Shown piece by piece: positions 33,362 through 41,689 of a stretch of DNA of 64,000 nt (the first letter of the stretch is position 1; every line of letters begins with the position of its first letter). The DNA is from Bacteroidales bacterium (GTDB taxonomy: Bacteria > Bacteroidota > Bacteroidia > Bacteroidales > UBA932): positions 120,614-184,613 of the forward strand of contig JAFYTP010000002.1 of NCBI GenBank assembly GCA_017558775.1, read 5' to 3'. A model generated the notes under the pieces. That model was not told where the DNA came from. It made no database searches and worked only from the letters and a program-made list of their open reading frames with translations. The position numbers and the translations under genes were made by a program.

Positions 33362-36255
33362 AGGTTGCGGTCGGCAAAGTTCAGATACTGAACCCAATCG
33401 TATAAGAGAATCTCATGACGGCCATTCCGGATGTGATAGCCGTTGCGGCCTTTCGTGACGGGCTGCTCAACCCCGGGCCAATCGGCCGGTGCGAAGCCTT
33501 CAAAGCCATAAAGATTATATACCGGGGTGGCGTTCGCAAGCCCCAGGAATTCACCGCGCGGGTCGGACCATCGGTCCTCGCTGCCGCTTTCCACATAGAG
33601 GGGACGCGGGGCGATGAGGGCGAGGAGTTCGTGCTGATCGAAAGGCAGCATATCCTCGTTGTCGCCGTATTTGTGGAAAACCTCGCAGAACCAATACGGG
33701 AAGTGCGTGTTGATGCGGCGGACCGTTTCGCCATAGTGACGGCGGGAAAGGGCCGCGCCGCCGCAACCGGAGGCGTTCGAGACGACCATCGCGAAGCGGG
33801 TGTCACGGGCGCCGGCCCAGACGGCCGTTTTGCCCATCCGGGAGTGACCGAAGACAGCCACGCGGGATGCATCGACATCACCGTCTGTCTCCAGATAGTC
33901 CAGCGCGCGGGACAGTCCCCAGCCCCAGGCGGCGAGGGTGCCCCAGGTGTAACCGTCATAGTGTGAACGGATTCCGGGATAGCCATCCGCATCGGGGACG
34001 ACGTCCTCGCAGCAGAAAGTGGCGACGGCATACCCCCGTTCGAGGATGGTCCTGAGCGGCCAGCGCTGTTGCTGGGAACCGCGCGGATCCACCGTGAAAT
34101 CCTTCCGGTACCTGAGGGAATCCGGCAAGAAAATGCCGGGGTCCGTGTCGATGGTGTGGTTTCCAAAGAAGTTCACACCCAAGAAGGCGGGCGCGGGTTT
34201 CTGGCGGGTGTTGGGGATGTAGAGAATAAGATCCTCATACATCAACTCTTCCGTATCGAAGAAGATGCGGACCTGACGCCGGGTGGCAAGGCCGTCCAGC
34301 GCGGACGGCTCGTTTTCGCGAACGCGGAAATGCAAACCCTCCGGCTTGCCCGGGACGCTGCCGTACATCTCTTCTTGGAAGAGTTTCACCAGTTCCAGGC
34401 GACGCTTCGTTTCCCAGTCGCGGACGGTTTTTGCACCGTCCAGCACGTCTGGAAGCGTGTATGCCGGTACCTTTTCCTCATCATAGAGGAATCCCTCCAG
34501 CGGGTCGAAAGCCGGCTTGACCTTCAGGTCCGTCACGTCCAGCCAGCCCGCATCGTTCTTGGGGCTGAACCGGTTGCACCAGAAGCCGAACCGCGCGCCC
34601 ACCCACGTCCCGGGCTGGGCGACGAACGTACCCTCGACTCTCGTAAAACGTTTTCCATCACGGCTGTAGCTGAATCGGCACACGGCATCGGGAACATTTC
34701 CTTCCACGGCCTTGGCACGAACGTCCAGTTCCACCCAAACGACCGCTTCTGGCACATCAGGATAGTTCACCGACGGAACATTCCTCGACGCACGCCCGTG
34801 CGGAATGGATTCAAACTTATAAGGCAGGACGGCCAGTTCTTTCGCCGTTTCCATACCGCTTTGGGAAGCCTTCAGACACTCGACATACTCCAGTCTTGCG
34901 CCGTCCGGCGTATCCGTCAATCTCAACCCCGCATAATCATTTCCCATCACGGCGAAACCGCCCTGCTCCCCCCGCTCCTTCAACTGCGGATTCGGCCGGA
35001 AAGAAAGCTTCGCACGCACCGTGAAGCGTTCGGCCGGAAACTTCTGCGACAAATAGTTCGGGCAATCCCAAAGGCTTCTATACGGCCATTTCTGCTCCAC
35101 CGAATACAGCCGGACACCGTCCGGAAGCGCAAAATGCCAATAAGGAGACGGCACCGCCGGATACTGCCACTCGAGACCGATTCCGTATGGTTTGTACGTC
35201 CCCATAGATTTCTCGACTTCGCTCGAAATGACAACAGTGTTTCTGCCAGCAGAATAACTGTCATTTCGAGCGGAGGCGTAGCCGTAGTCGAGAAATCTAT
35301 ATGCGGAGACCGGCTGCCCGCAGCCGTCCCCATCGGGATCCTCCCCAATGACTGGCCAACCGTCCTCCTTCCAGACCATCGGCTGCAGATGGACGATCCG
35401 CCCGTAGGCACCCTTGTCCTGGAAATGGAGGAACCAGTCCTCCCCGGCCGGGGTCCGGACCCAGGCGCCCTGGTGGGGGCCGTTCACGGTACCATCGGCC
35501 CAGGCCATCACGATGCGTTCCTCGTACGGGCCCCAGGGACTGTCGGCGCGGAGAACCGTCTGCCAGCCAGTGGCGACACCGCCCGCCGGCGCAAAGATAT
35601 AGTACTTCCCGTCACGCATGTAGAACTTGGTTCCTTCGATGGTTGGCTGGGTCAGATGACCATCATAGACGATACGGGACGGGCCCAGCAGCCGCGTCCC
35701 GTCCGGAGCCATCGGCGCGACGAACAAGACGCTCTTGTTCCCGGCCCGGGATCCCGCGCAACCGTGTGACAGATAAGCTTTTCCATCCTCGTCCCAAAAG
35801 GGGCACGGGTCGATGAACCCTTTCTCACGGACCACCCACACGGGCGGTTCCCATCGACCTTCAGGATCCTGTGTCCGGACCATGAAGATGCCGCGGTCGG
35901 GGTCACTGACAAAGATGTAAAACCAACCGTCGTGGAACCGGATGGTCGGGGCCCAAACAGCCTTGCCGTGTTGGACCGTCGTCCGGAAATCATCCTCCGG
36001 CGCATTCCAGCCTTCCCCGGGATAGTCCGTGAGCGCGGCACCCACCAGGTCCCAGTGGACCAAATCCCGGGAATGCAGGATGGGCAAACCCGGGAAGTAA
36101 TTGAACGACGACGCCGTCATCCAGTATTCCTCCCCCACCCGGCACACGTCCGGATCGGAGTAGTCCGCGTGCACCACCGGATTCTGGTAGCGGAACTGCG
36201 CGGACAGACCGATGCTCACGCAAGCGGCCAGGAGCAGCGTGACGGCGCGCTTCAT
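33358..36255 (-). CDS. GH43 glycosidase fused to CE15-like esterase
   Basis: A 965-aa secreted bifunctional enzyme with signal peptide ending GLSAQ. The N-terminal five-bladed GH43 domain (about 20-340) has HADYSDPDV (base Asp), GFIDPCPFW (pKa-modulating Asp) and PTIEGTKFY (acid Glu); a beta-sandwich follows (about 350-560). The C-terminal alpha/beta-hydrolase (about 570-965) has FGHSRMGKTAVWAGA with the nucleophile Ser, NASGCGGAALSRR and LIAPRPLYVES, as in CE15 glucuronoyl esterases; related pectin methylesterases are an alternative. Residues about 319-351 are encoded by an inserted REP-like inverted pair, at the junction of GH43 and sandwich. Last gene of the lacI-kdgK-kdgA unit, 10 bp after kdgA. 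Likely removes arabinose or xylose side chains plus a uronate ester. Confidence 0.88.
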   Translation of the reverse strand: MKRAVTLLLAACVSIGLSAQFRYQNPVVHADYSDPDVCRVGEEYWMTASSFNYFPGLPILHSRDLVHWDLVGAALTDYPGEGWNAPEDDFRTTVQHGKAVWAPTIRFHDGWFYIFVSDPDRGIFMVRTQDPEGRWEPPVWVVREKGFIDPCPFWDEDGKAYLSHGCAGSRAGNKSVLFVAPMAPDGTRLLGPSRIVYDGHLTQPTIEGTKFYMRDGKYYIFAPAGGVATGWQTVLRADSPWGPYEERIVMAWADGTVNGPHQGAWVRTPAGEDWFLHFQDKGAYGRIVHLQPMVWKEDGWPVIGEDPDGDGCGQPVSAYRFLDYGYASARNDSYSAGRNTVVISSEVEKSMGTYKPYGIGLEWQYPAVPSPYWHFALPDGVRLYSVEQKWPYRSLWDCPNYLSQKFPAERFTVRAKLSFRPNPQLKERGEQGGFAVMGNDYAGLRLTDTPDGARLEYVECLKASQSGMETAKELAVLPYKFESIPHGRASRNVPSVNYPDVPEAVVWVELDVRAKAVEGNVPDAVCRFSYSRDGKRFTRVEGTFVAQPGTWVGARFGFWCNRFSPKNDAGWLDVTDLKVKPAFDPLEGFLYDEEKVPAYTLPDVLDGAKTVRDWETKRRLELVKLFQEEMYGSVPGKPEGLHFRVRENEPSALDGLATRRQVRIFFDTEELMYEDLILYIPNTRQKPAPAFLGVNFFGNHTIDTDPGIFLPDSLRYRKDFTVDPRGSQQQRWPLRTILERGYAVATFCCEDVVPDADGYPGIRSHYDGYTWGTLAAWGWGLSRALDYLETDGDVDASRVAVFGHSRMGKTAVWAGARDTRFAMVVSNASGCGGAALSRRHYGETVRRINTHFPYWFCEVFHKYGDNEDMLPFDQHELLALIAPRPLYVESGSEDRWSDPRGEFLGLANATPVYNLYGFEGFAPADWPGVEQPVTKGRNGYHIRNGRHEILLYDWVQYLNFADRNL
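35204..35300. repeat. Inverted REP-like pair inside the GH43-CE15 gene
   Basis: Outer arms ATAGATTTCTCGACT (35204-35218) and AGTCGAGAAATCTAT (35286-35300), each followed inward by a CTCGAAATGACA-type tail; the right unit has about 11 extra bases. The centre holds a further palindrome, TTCTGCCAGCAGAA, between ACAGT and ACTGT. The 97 bp are translated in GH43-CE15 (segment including ARNDSYSAGRNTVVISSEVE). Confidence 0.75.
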
Positions 36256-36265
36256 AGCGGAGAAT

Positions 36266-36928
36266 TTACGCCTTGAACCAGGCGAGGCACTTCGCGCAAA
36301 GCGCGGAGACAGCCGCCCAGTCGCCGGTAGCGAGAACGTCTTTCGGGAAAAGTTTGGAGCCCATGCCCACGGCGGTGACGCCAGACTTGGCCCAGGCGGT
36401 GAGGTTATCCTCGGTGGGTTCCACGGCGCCGGTGCACATGATCATCGCCCACGGAAGCGGTGCGAGGACATTCTTCACGAACGCGGGACCACCCACAGTG
36501 CCGGCCGGGAACACCTTCACCAGGTCGCAGCCCAGCTCCATCGCATGGACAATCTCCGTCACAGTGCCGCAGCCGGGGCTATAAGGCACGCCGCGGCGGT
36601 TGCACAGCGGGGCCACCTCCTCCACCATACACGGCGAGACTATGAAATCGGCCCCCAACTGCAAATACAGCGCGGCAGTCGGCGCATCCAGGATAGTCCC
36701 GGCACCGATCGCCATCTCCGGACACTCCGCCCGGACAAACGAGATAACTTCCTTGAAAACAATCTGGGCGCCGTCGCCCCTGTTCGTAAACTCAAAGGCG
36801 CGAATCCCGCCATCATAGCAGGCCTTCACCACCTTCTTCGTCAACTCCACATCCGCACTGTAGAACACGGGCACGATTCCGGTGCCACGGATGATATCGA
36901 TGGTATCGATTTTCTTAAACTTTGCCAT
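36266..36928 (-). CDS. kdgA: KDPG/KHG aldolase
   Basis: Cleaves 2-keto-3-deoxy-6-phosphogluconate to pyruvate and glyceraldehyde-3-phosphate, last step of both uronate branches. 220 aa, normal class I aldolase. Key segments: GIRAFEFTNRGDGA with the catalytic Glu, IGAGTILD, GADFIVSPCMVEEV, and CDLVKVFPAGTVGGPAFVKN, in which the Lys of LVKVFP forms the Schiff base; FPAG and MIMCTGAVEPTEDN follow. It begins 5 bp after kdgK and ends 10 bp before the GH43-CE15 gene. Confidence 0.94.
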   Translation of the reverse strand: MAKFKKIDTIDIIRGTGIVPVFYSADVELTKKVVKACYDGGIRAFEFTNRGDGAQIVFKEVISFVRAECPEMAIGAGTILDAPTAALYLQLGADFIVSPCMVEEVAPLCNRRGVPYSPGCGTVTEIVHAMELGCDLVKVFPAGTVGGPAFVKNVLAPLPWAMIMCTGAVEPTEDNLTAWAKSGVTAVGMGSKLFPKDVLATGDWAAVSALCAKCLAWFKA

Positions 36929-36933
36929 GATAA

Positions 36934-37971
36934 TTAACGACTTACGCGACCGGAACCGCCGCCGGCGATGAGGGATTCGACTTCGGGGACGGTGACGCGG
37001 TTGTAGTCACCGACGATGGTGTGCTTGAGGCAGGAGGCGGCCGCGGCGAACTCGATGGCTTCCTGGTCGGTACCGTAGGTCAGGAGACCGTAGAGGAGAC
37101 CGCCCATGAAGGAATCGCCGCCGCCCACGCGGTCGACGATGTGGGTGATGTCATAGCGCCGGCTCTGCCAGAGGTTGGTACCGTCGAAGAGGACGCCGCC
37201 CCAAGTGTTGTGGTTCGCGTTGATGGAACCACGGAGGGTGATGGCGACCTTCTTGCAGCGCGGGAAACGAGCCATCAGCTGCCGGCAGACGCTCTCGAAG
37301 CGGGTCTGGTCGATTTCGCCGCCAGTTTTCTCGGCGTCGAAGCCTTCGGGCTTGATGCCGAACTCCTTCTCGGCGTCCTCCTCGTTGCCGAGGATGAGGT
37401 CGCAACCCTCCACGAGGGCGGGCATCACCTCGGAAGCGGACTTGCCGTACTTCCAGAGTTTCTTGCGGTAATTGAGGTCGCAGGAGACCTTGACGCCCAT
37501 CTCATTGGCAATCTTGATGGCCTCCAGGCAGGCATCGGCCGCACCCTGCGAGAGTGCCGGCGTGATGCCAGTCCAATGGAACCAATCGGCTCCCGCGAGG
37601 ACCTTGCGCCAGTCGACCATCCCGGGCTGAATCTCGGAGATGGCGGAGTGGGCCCGGTCGTAGATGACTTTCGAGCCACGGGCGACGGCACCGGTCTCGA
37701 GGAAATAGATGCCCATACGGTCGCCGCCGTACACGATCCCATCGACACCGACACCCAGGCCGCGAAGTTCGCGGACGCACATGTCGGCAATATCGTTCTT
37801 GGGGAGACGGGTGACGAACTGAGTGTCGATGCCATAATTGGCGAGGGATACGGCCACATTGGCCTCACCTCCCCCGAAGGTGGCGTCAAACTGACCGGCC
37901 TGGCCGAAGCGCAGGTATCCCGGAGTGGCAAGGCGGAGCATCACCTCGCCGAAAGTAACTACTTTAGGCAT
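36934..37971 (-). CDS. kdgK: 2-keto-3-deoxygluconate kinase (PfkB family)
   Basis: Phosphorylates KDG to KDPG in the cytoplasm. 345 aa ribokinase-like fold: N-terminal FGEVMLRLATPGYLRFGQAG and GGEANVAVSLANYG, C-terminal DRVGGGDSFMGGLLYGL with the catalytic Asp of the GxGD motif. The PfkB family has many sugar substrates; the KDG assignment rests on the neighbouring kdgA, the kduD/kduI pair and the sequence start. The first 8 bases overlap the end of the lacI gene, so the two are co-transcribed. Confidence 0.92.
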   Translation of the reverse strand: MPKVVTFGEVMLRLATPGYLRFGQAGQFDATFGGGEANVAVSLANYGIDTQFVTRLPKNDIADMCVRELRGLGVGVDGIVYGGDRMGIYFLETGAVARGSKVIYDRAHSAISEIQPGMVDWRKVLAGADWFHWTGITPALSQGAADACLEAIKIANEMGVKVSCDLNYRKKLWKYGKSASEVMPALVEGCDLILGNEEDAEKEFGIKPEGFDAEKTGGEIDQTRFESVCRQLMARFPRCKKVAITLRGSINANHNTWGGVLFDGTNLWQSRRYDITHIVDRVGGGDSFMGGLLYGLLTYGTDQEAIEFAAAASCLKHTIVGDYNRVTVPEVESLIAGGGSGRVSR

Positions 37972-38971
37972 ATAATGTCGGATTATTATTCGTTGTCTTG
38001 CAGGAAGATTCCCGTTCCTTCAGTTCCATCGGCACCACGACAGTCCCTTCTTCTCCGGTCAAGAAGGCCCGGGCGGCCTGACGGCCCATCTCGAAGGGAT
38101 TCAAGGCCAGGGAACTCATCGCGGGCGACATCAGGGCGGTGAAGGATTCGTCGGCCGTGCCCACGACACCGAAGTCTTCGGGAATGCGGAGGCCCCTCGA
38201 GCGGGCCGCCTGGATGGCGCCGAGGGCGCAGAAGTCGCCGGCGCAATAAAGCGCGTCACAGCCCGCTTCCAGGGCTTTCATCGCCGCGTCAAAGCCAGTC
38301 TCGCGCAAAATCGTATCATAAAAGACGATGGATTCGTCCACGGACAGGCCGCTGCCCATCAGCGCTTTCCGATATCCGTCCAGCCGGGCGGCATACGCCT
38401 CGGAATTCATATAGCCCGCCAATGTGCCAATGTGCCGGTAACCCTGTTCAATCAAGTGTTTGGTCGCCTGATAGGCGCCTTCGGCGTTGTTGTTGATCAC
38501 CTTGGCTCCGGGAAGTTCGCTGAACACACGGTCGAACTGCACGAGCGGAATACGGTCGCCCAGGATTTCCAGGATGTGGCTGCCGTCCATCGACCCGATC
38601 GCGTGCGACATCAGCACGCCCGCTACCCGGTTGTTACGGAGGGTCCGGAGTGCTTTGACTTCCGCGTCGAACTGCTCATGCGTTTGACAGATCAGGACGT
38701 TGTAGCCCGCCGCGTTCAAGATGGACTCAGCCCCGCCGATGGCGTTGGAGAAGAATTCGCGGTGGATACGCGGGACGATGATACCCACAATATCGGACTT
38801 TCCCTTGCGAAGGTTCGAGGCTACGATATTGCGCTCGTAGCCCAGCGCGGCGGCCATCTGTTCGACAGCCAGACGCGTCTCCTCCTTTACCCGGGGGCTC
38901 CCGGAAAGCGCCCGTGACACGGTCGAAGGTGTCACGCCGAGCGCAGCCGCTATGTCAGATATCGTAACCAT
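37964..38971 (-). CDS. LacI-family regulator, likely for the KDG genes
   Basis: A 335-aa regulator. Helix-turn-helix VTISDIAAALGVTPSTVSRALSGS, hinge ERNIVASNLRKGKSDIVGIIVP, then a sugar-binding domain. The start MVTISDIAAALG was chosen over an upstream in-frame ATG that lies within the -7 element region. It heads the kdgK-kdgA-GH43 transcript and faces kduD across 132 bp holding one perfect-centre operator palindrome, so it probably represses both directions and itself. KDG or a keto-uronate is the likely effector, by inference. Confidence 0.92.
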   Translation of the reverse strand: MVTISDIAAALGVTPSTVSRALSGSPRVKEETRLAVEQMAAALGYERNIVASNLRKGKSDIVGIIVPRIHREFFSNAIGGAESILNAAGYNVLICQTHEQFDAEVKALRTLRNNRVAGVLMSHAIGSMDGSHILEILGDRIPLVQFDRVFSELPGAKVINNNAEGAYQATKHLIEQGYRHIGTLAGYMNSEAYAARLDGYRKALMGSGLSVDESIVFYDTILRETGFDAAMKALEAGCDALYCAGDFCALGAIQAARSRGLRIPEDFGVVGTADESFTALMSPAMSSLALNPFEMGRQAARAFLTGEEGTVVVPMELKERESSCKTTNNNPTLYA

Positions 38972-38979
38972 TCCGCCTG

Positions 38980-39044
38980 CAAATATACAAAACAAAAATA
39001 AAAATACAAACGATTGTATTATTCAACAAACCTTTGTATCTTTG
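38980..39044. promoter_or_regulatory. Two divergent promoters sharing one LacI operator
   Basis: Minus: TTTG at 39010-39007, 19 bp, TATATTTG at 38987-38980. Plus: TTGT at 39014-39017, 19 bp, TATCTTTG at 39037-39044. Between them TACAAACGATTGTA (39005-39018), a LacI-type palindrome with central CG, overlaps both -33 elements. One bound repressor could close both promoters. Confidence 0.65.
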
Positions 39045-39057
39045 CGGCGGACACAGA

Positions 39058-39076
39058 TTCCCGGCCAGGTCGGGAA
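39058..39076. repeat. REP-like palindrome in the kduD leader
   Basis: TTCCCGG-CCAGG-TCGGGAA followed by AGACGG resembles the REP-like units at 2311 and 13153. It lies in the untranslated leader between the predicted kduD transcription start (about 39051) and the ATG at 39104. Confidence 0.45.
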
Positions 39077-39103
39077 AGACGGAATAAACAGTTAGAAAAC
39101 CAT

Positions 39104-39907
39104 ATGAACAATCCTTTTTCCCTCGAAGGCAAGAACGCCTGGATCACCGGCGCCTCGTACGGCATCGGATTCAACATCGCCAAGGCGTTTGTCGCAGCCG
39201 GCGTCAAGAACATCATTTTCAACGACATCAATGAAGCCGCGCTCGAGCGGGGCCTCGACAATTACAAGGAAGCGGGCATCACGAACGTGCATGGGTACGT
39301 GTGCGATGTCACCAACGAGGTGGCCGTCAAGGAACTCGTTGAGAAAATCCATGCCGAGGTGGGCCCGATCGACATTCTCGTAAACAACGCCGGTATCATC
39401 AAGCGCATCCCGATGCACGAGATGAAGCGTTCCGAGTTCCAGGCCGTCATCGACGTGGACCTCGTCGCCCCGTACATCGTCTCCGCCGCTGTCCTTCCCG
39501 AAATGATGGAACGCCGTGAAGGCAAGATCATCAACATCTGCTCCATGATGTCCGAGCTCGGTCGCGAGACGGTCTCCGCCTATGCCGCCGCGAAGGGTGG
39601 CCTGAAGATGCTCACCCGGAACATCTGCTCCGAGTACGGCGAGTACAACATCCAGTGCAACGGCATCGGTCCCGGCTACATCGCCACCCCGCAGACCGCT
39701 CCCCTGCGCGAAAAGCAGCCCGACGGCAGCCGCCATCCCTTCGACAGCTTCATCTGCGCGAAGACGCCCGCGGGACGCTGGCTCGACGCGAGCGAACTCG
39801 GCGGTCCGGCCGTCTTCCTTGCTTCCCACGCCTCCGACGCCGTGAACGGCCATATCCTGTATGTCGATGGCGGTATCCTCGCCTATATCGGAAAACAACC
39901 CCAATAG
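39104..39907 (+). CDS. kduD: 2-dehydro-3-deoxy-gluconate 5-dehydrogenase
   Basis: Reduces 2,5-diketo-3-deoxygluconate to KDG, using NADH, in the unsaturated-uronate branch. 267 aa short-chain dehydrogenase: cofactor motif TGASYGIG, NNAG segment VNNAGIIKR, catalytic Ser in CSMMSE, and YAAAKGG with the catalytic Tyr and Lys. The start MNNPFSLEGKNAWITG was chosen; the frame is open further upstream, but that part includes the promoter. First gene of kduD-kduI-DUF4861. KduD rather than another SDR is supported by the adjacent kduI. Confidence 0.94.
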   Translation: MNNPFSLEGKNAWITGASYGIGFNIAKAFVAAGVKNIIFNDINEAALERGLDNYKEAGITNVHGYVCDVTNEVAVKELVEKIHAEVGPIDILVNNAGIIKRIPMHEMKRSEFQAVIDVDLVAPYIVSAAVLPEMMERREGKIINICSMMSELGRETVSAYAAAKGGLKMLTRNICSEYGEYNIQCNGIGPGYIATPQTAPLREKQPDGSRHPFDSFICAKTPAGRWLDASELGGPAVFLASHASDAVNGHILYVDGGILAYIGKQPQ

Positions 39908-39910
39908 CCT

Positions 39911-40753
39911 ATGAAACCCAACTGCCAAGTCCGCCAGGCGTCCAGCAACGTGGACGCGAAGCATTATGACACCGAACGCCTCCGCCAGGAGTATCTGGTC
40001 CAGAATATTATGGTTCCGGGCGAAATCAACCTGGTTTATTCGATGTTCGACAGGATCATCGCCGGCGGCGCCGTGCCCGTGAAGGAAGAACTTGTCCTCG
40101 AAGCTCCGGTGGTCCTGCGGGCCGACTATTTCACCCAGCGCCGCGAACTCGGCATCATCAATGTCGGCGGCGCCGGCATCGTTAAAGTCGGAGACGATGA
40201 GTACGAGATTCCCTTCAAGGAGGCGATCTACGTAGGCCGCGGCGACCGTCACGTGTCTTTCCGAAGCATCGACCCGGAGAAACCCGCCCACTTCTACTTC
40301 TGTTCCGCTACCGCCCACCGCGAGACCGGCGTGAAAAAAGTGTCCAAGAAGGATGCCGTCGTGATGCACCTCGGTTCCCTGGAGGAGAGCAATGAACGCA
40401 CCATCAACCGCCTGCTGGTCAAGGAGGTCGTCCCCTGCTGCCAGTTGCAGATGGGCATGACCGAACTTGCCCCGGGCAGCACCTGGAACACGATGCCGGC
40501 CCATACCCACGACCGCCGGATGGAGGTCTATTTCTACTTCGAACTCCCGGAAGACGCCGCGGTGTGCCACTTTATGGGCGAGCCACAGGAAACGCGCCAC
40601 ATCTGGATGCATAACGAGGAAGCCGTCATCTCCCCGCAGTGGAGCATCCACTCCGCCTGCGCCACCCGCAATTACACCTTTATCTGGGGGATGTGCGGCG
40701 AGAACGACGATTATAACGACATGGACTGGTGCGCCACCAAAGACTTGAAATAA
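39911..40753 (+). CDS. kduI: 5-keto-4-deoxyuronate isomerase
   Basis: Isomerises 4-deoxy-5-ketouronate, formed spontaneously from unsaturated galacturonate, to the KduD substrate. 280 aa cupin-type enzyme. Typical segments are DTERLRQEYLVQNIMVPGEI, FTQRRELGIINVGGAG, and the zinc-binding region MPAHTHDRRMEVYFYFELPE, followed by FMGEPQETRHIWMHNEEAVISPQWSIHS. Begins 3 bp after kduD and ends 1 bp before the next gene. Confidence 0.95.
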   Translation: MKPNCQVRQASSNVDAKHYDTERLRQEYLVQNIMVPGEINLVYSMFDRIIAGGAVPVKEELVLEAPVVLRADYFTQRRELGIINVGGAGIVKVGDDEYEIPFKEAIYVGRGDRHVSFRSIDPEKPAHFYFCSATAHRETGVKKVSKKDAVVMHLGSLEESNERTINRLLVKEVVPCCQLQMGMTELAPGSTWNTMPAHTHDRRMEVYFYFELPEDAAVCHFMGEPQETRHIWMHNEEAVISPQWSIHSACATRNYTFIWGMCGENDDYNDMDWCATKDLK

Positions 40754-40754
40754 A

Positions 40755-41615
40755 ATGAGACGTTTCCTGATTGCCATCCTGGCCATCGCTGCCATCGCCG
40801 CCTGTAAACAGCCCGAACCGCGGGTGATGGCCCGCTTTGTTCCGGAACGGTCCGACGACTTCGTCTTCGAGAACAACCTCATCGCCGGCCGTTTCTACGG
40901 CGAGGCCCTGGAAGGGAATCCCACCTCCCCCGGCATCGACATCTGGGTGAAACTGCCCGGCAAGCTCGTCGCCGACGAGTGGTACAAGGGGTATAAGACC
41001 GAAAGCGACGAATACTACCACCACGACCACGGCGGAAAGGACTGTTATAAAGTGGCGGTGAGCCTGGGCGGCGGTGCATCTGCCCCCATCTTGAACGGAC
41101 AGCTTTGCTATCCGGCCACAAACTTCCGTTCCTGGGACATCGTGGAAAGCAAGCCCGACAAAGTCGTCTTCACGCTTCACTATCCCGCCTGGGAGCTTCC
41201 CGACAGCGTGAAAGTCTCCCTGGACAAAACCGTGACCGTCGTCGCCGATTCCTATTTTTGCGACGTGGAGGATGTTTACACCTTTGAAGGGCCTCGCACG
41301 ATTGACGTCGCCGCCGGCATCAACATCCACAAGGCGCAGGGCACCGTCGAGGAGCAGAATATGGTCACCGGCCGCTCCGTGGCCATCTGGGAGCACGCGT
41401 CCGACCAGACCTTCGAACCCGAGGACGGCATGCTCGGCGTTGCCGTGATGATGTCCGGAGCCGATTTCACCGGAGAGACCGGCGACGGCACCCACCTCGT
41501 GCTGACGCGTGCCGTCACCTCCGGCGAGCCGTTCCGCTACCGCTTCGGTTCCTGCTGGTCCAAGGGCTACATTCAAATAGACAAAGACTGGTTCGATCTG
41601 GTTTCGAGACAATAG
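40755..41615 (+). CDS. DUF4861-type lipoprotein
   Basis: A 286-aa predicted lipoprotein with signal ending AIAAC. It resembles the DUF4861 family, found in Bacteroidetes uronate-polysaccharide loci. Visible features are a mostly beta-rich sequence, the histidine-rich segment DEYYHHDHGGKDCYKV near residue 85, and SYFCDVEDVYTFEG near residue 170. It is transcribed directly after kduI (1 bp gap), which ties it to unsaturated uronate metabolism, but a lipoprotein cannot act with the cytoplasmic KduI/KduD; a periplasmic hydrolase, mutarotase-like or binding role is possible. No characterised function known to me. Confidence 0.75.
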   Translation: MRRFLIAILAIAAIAACKQPEPRVMARFVPERSDDFVFENNLIAGRFYGEALEGNPTSPGIDIWVKLPGKLVADEWYKGYKTESDEYYHHDHGGKDCYKVAVSLGGGASAPILNGQLCYPATNFRSWDIVESKPDKVVFTLHYPAWELPDSVKVSLDKTVTVVADSYFCDVEDVYTFEGPRTIDVAAGINIHKAQGTVEEQNMVTGRSVAIWEHASDQTFEPEDGMLGVAVMMSGADFTGETGDGTHLVLTRAVTSGEPFRYRFGSCWSKGYIQIDKDWFDLVSRQ

Positions 41616-41689
41616 GCCTTCCTGCCCCCACGATAAAAGCGCTTTATTTTCCGGTTTTTTTGTAAATTTACATCAAAGAAACCGGAAAA

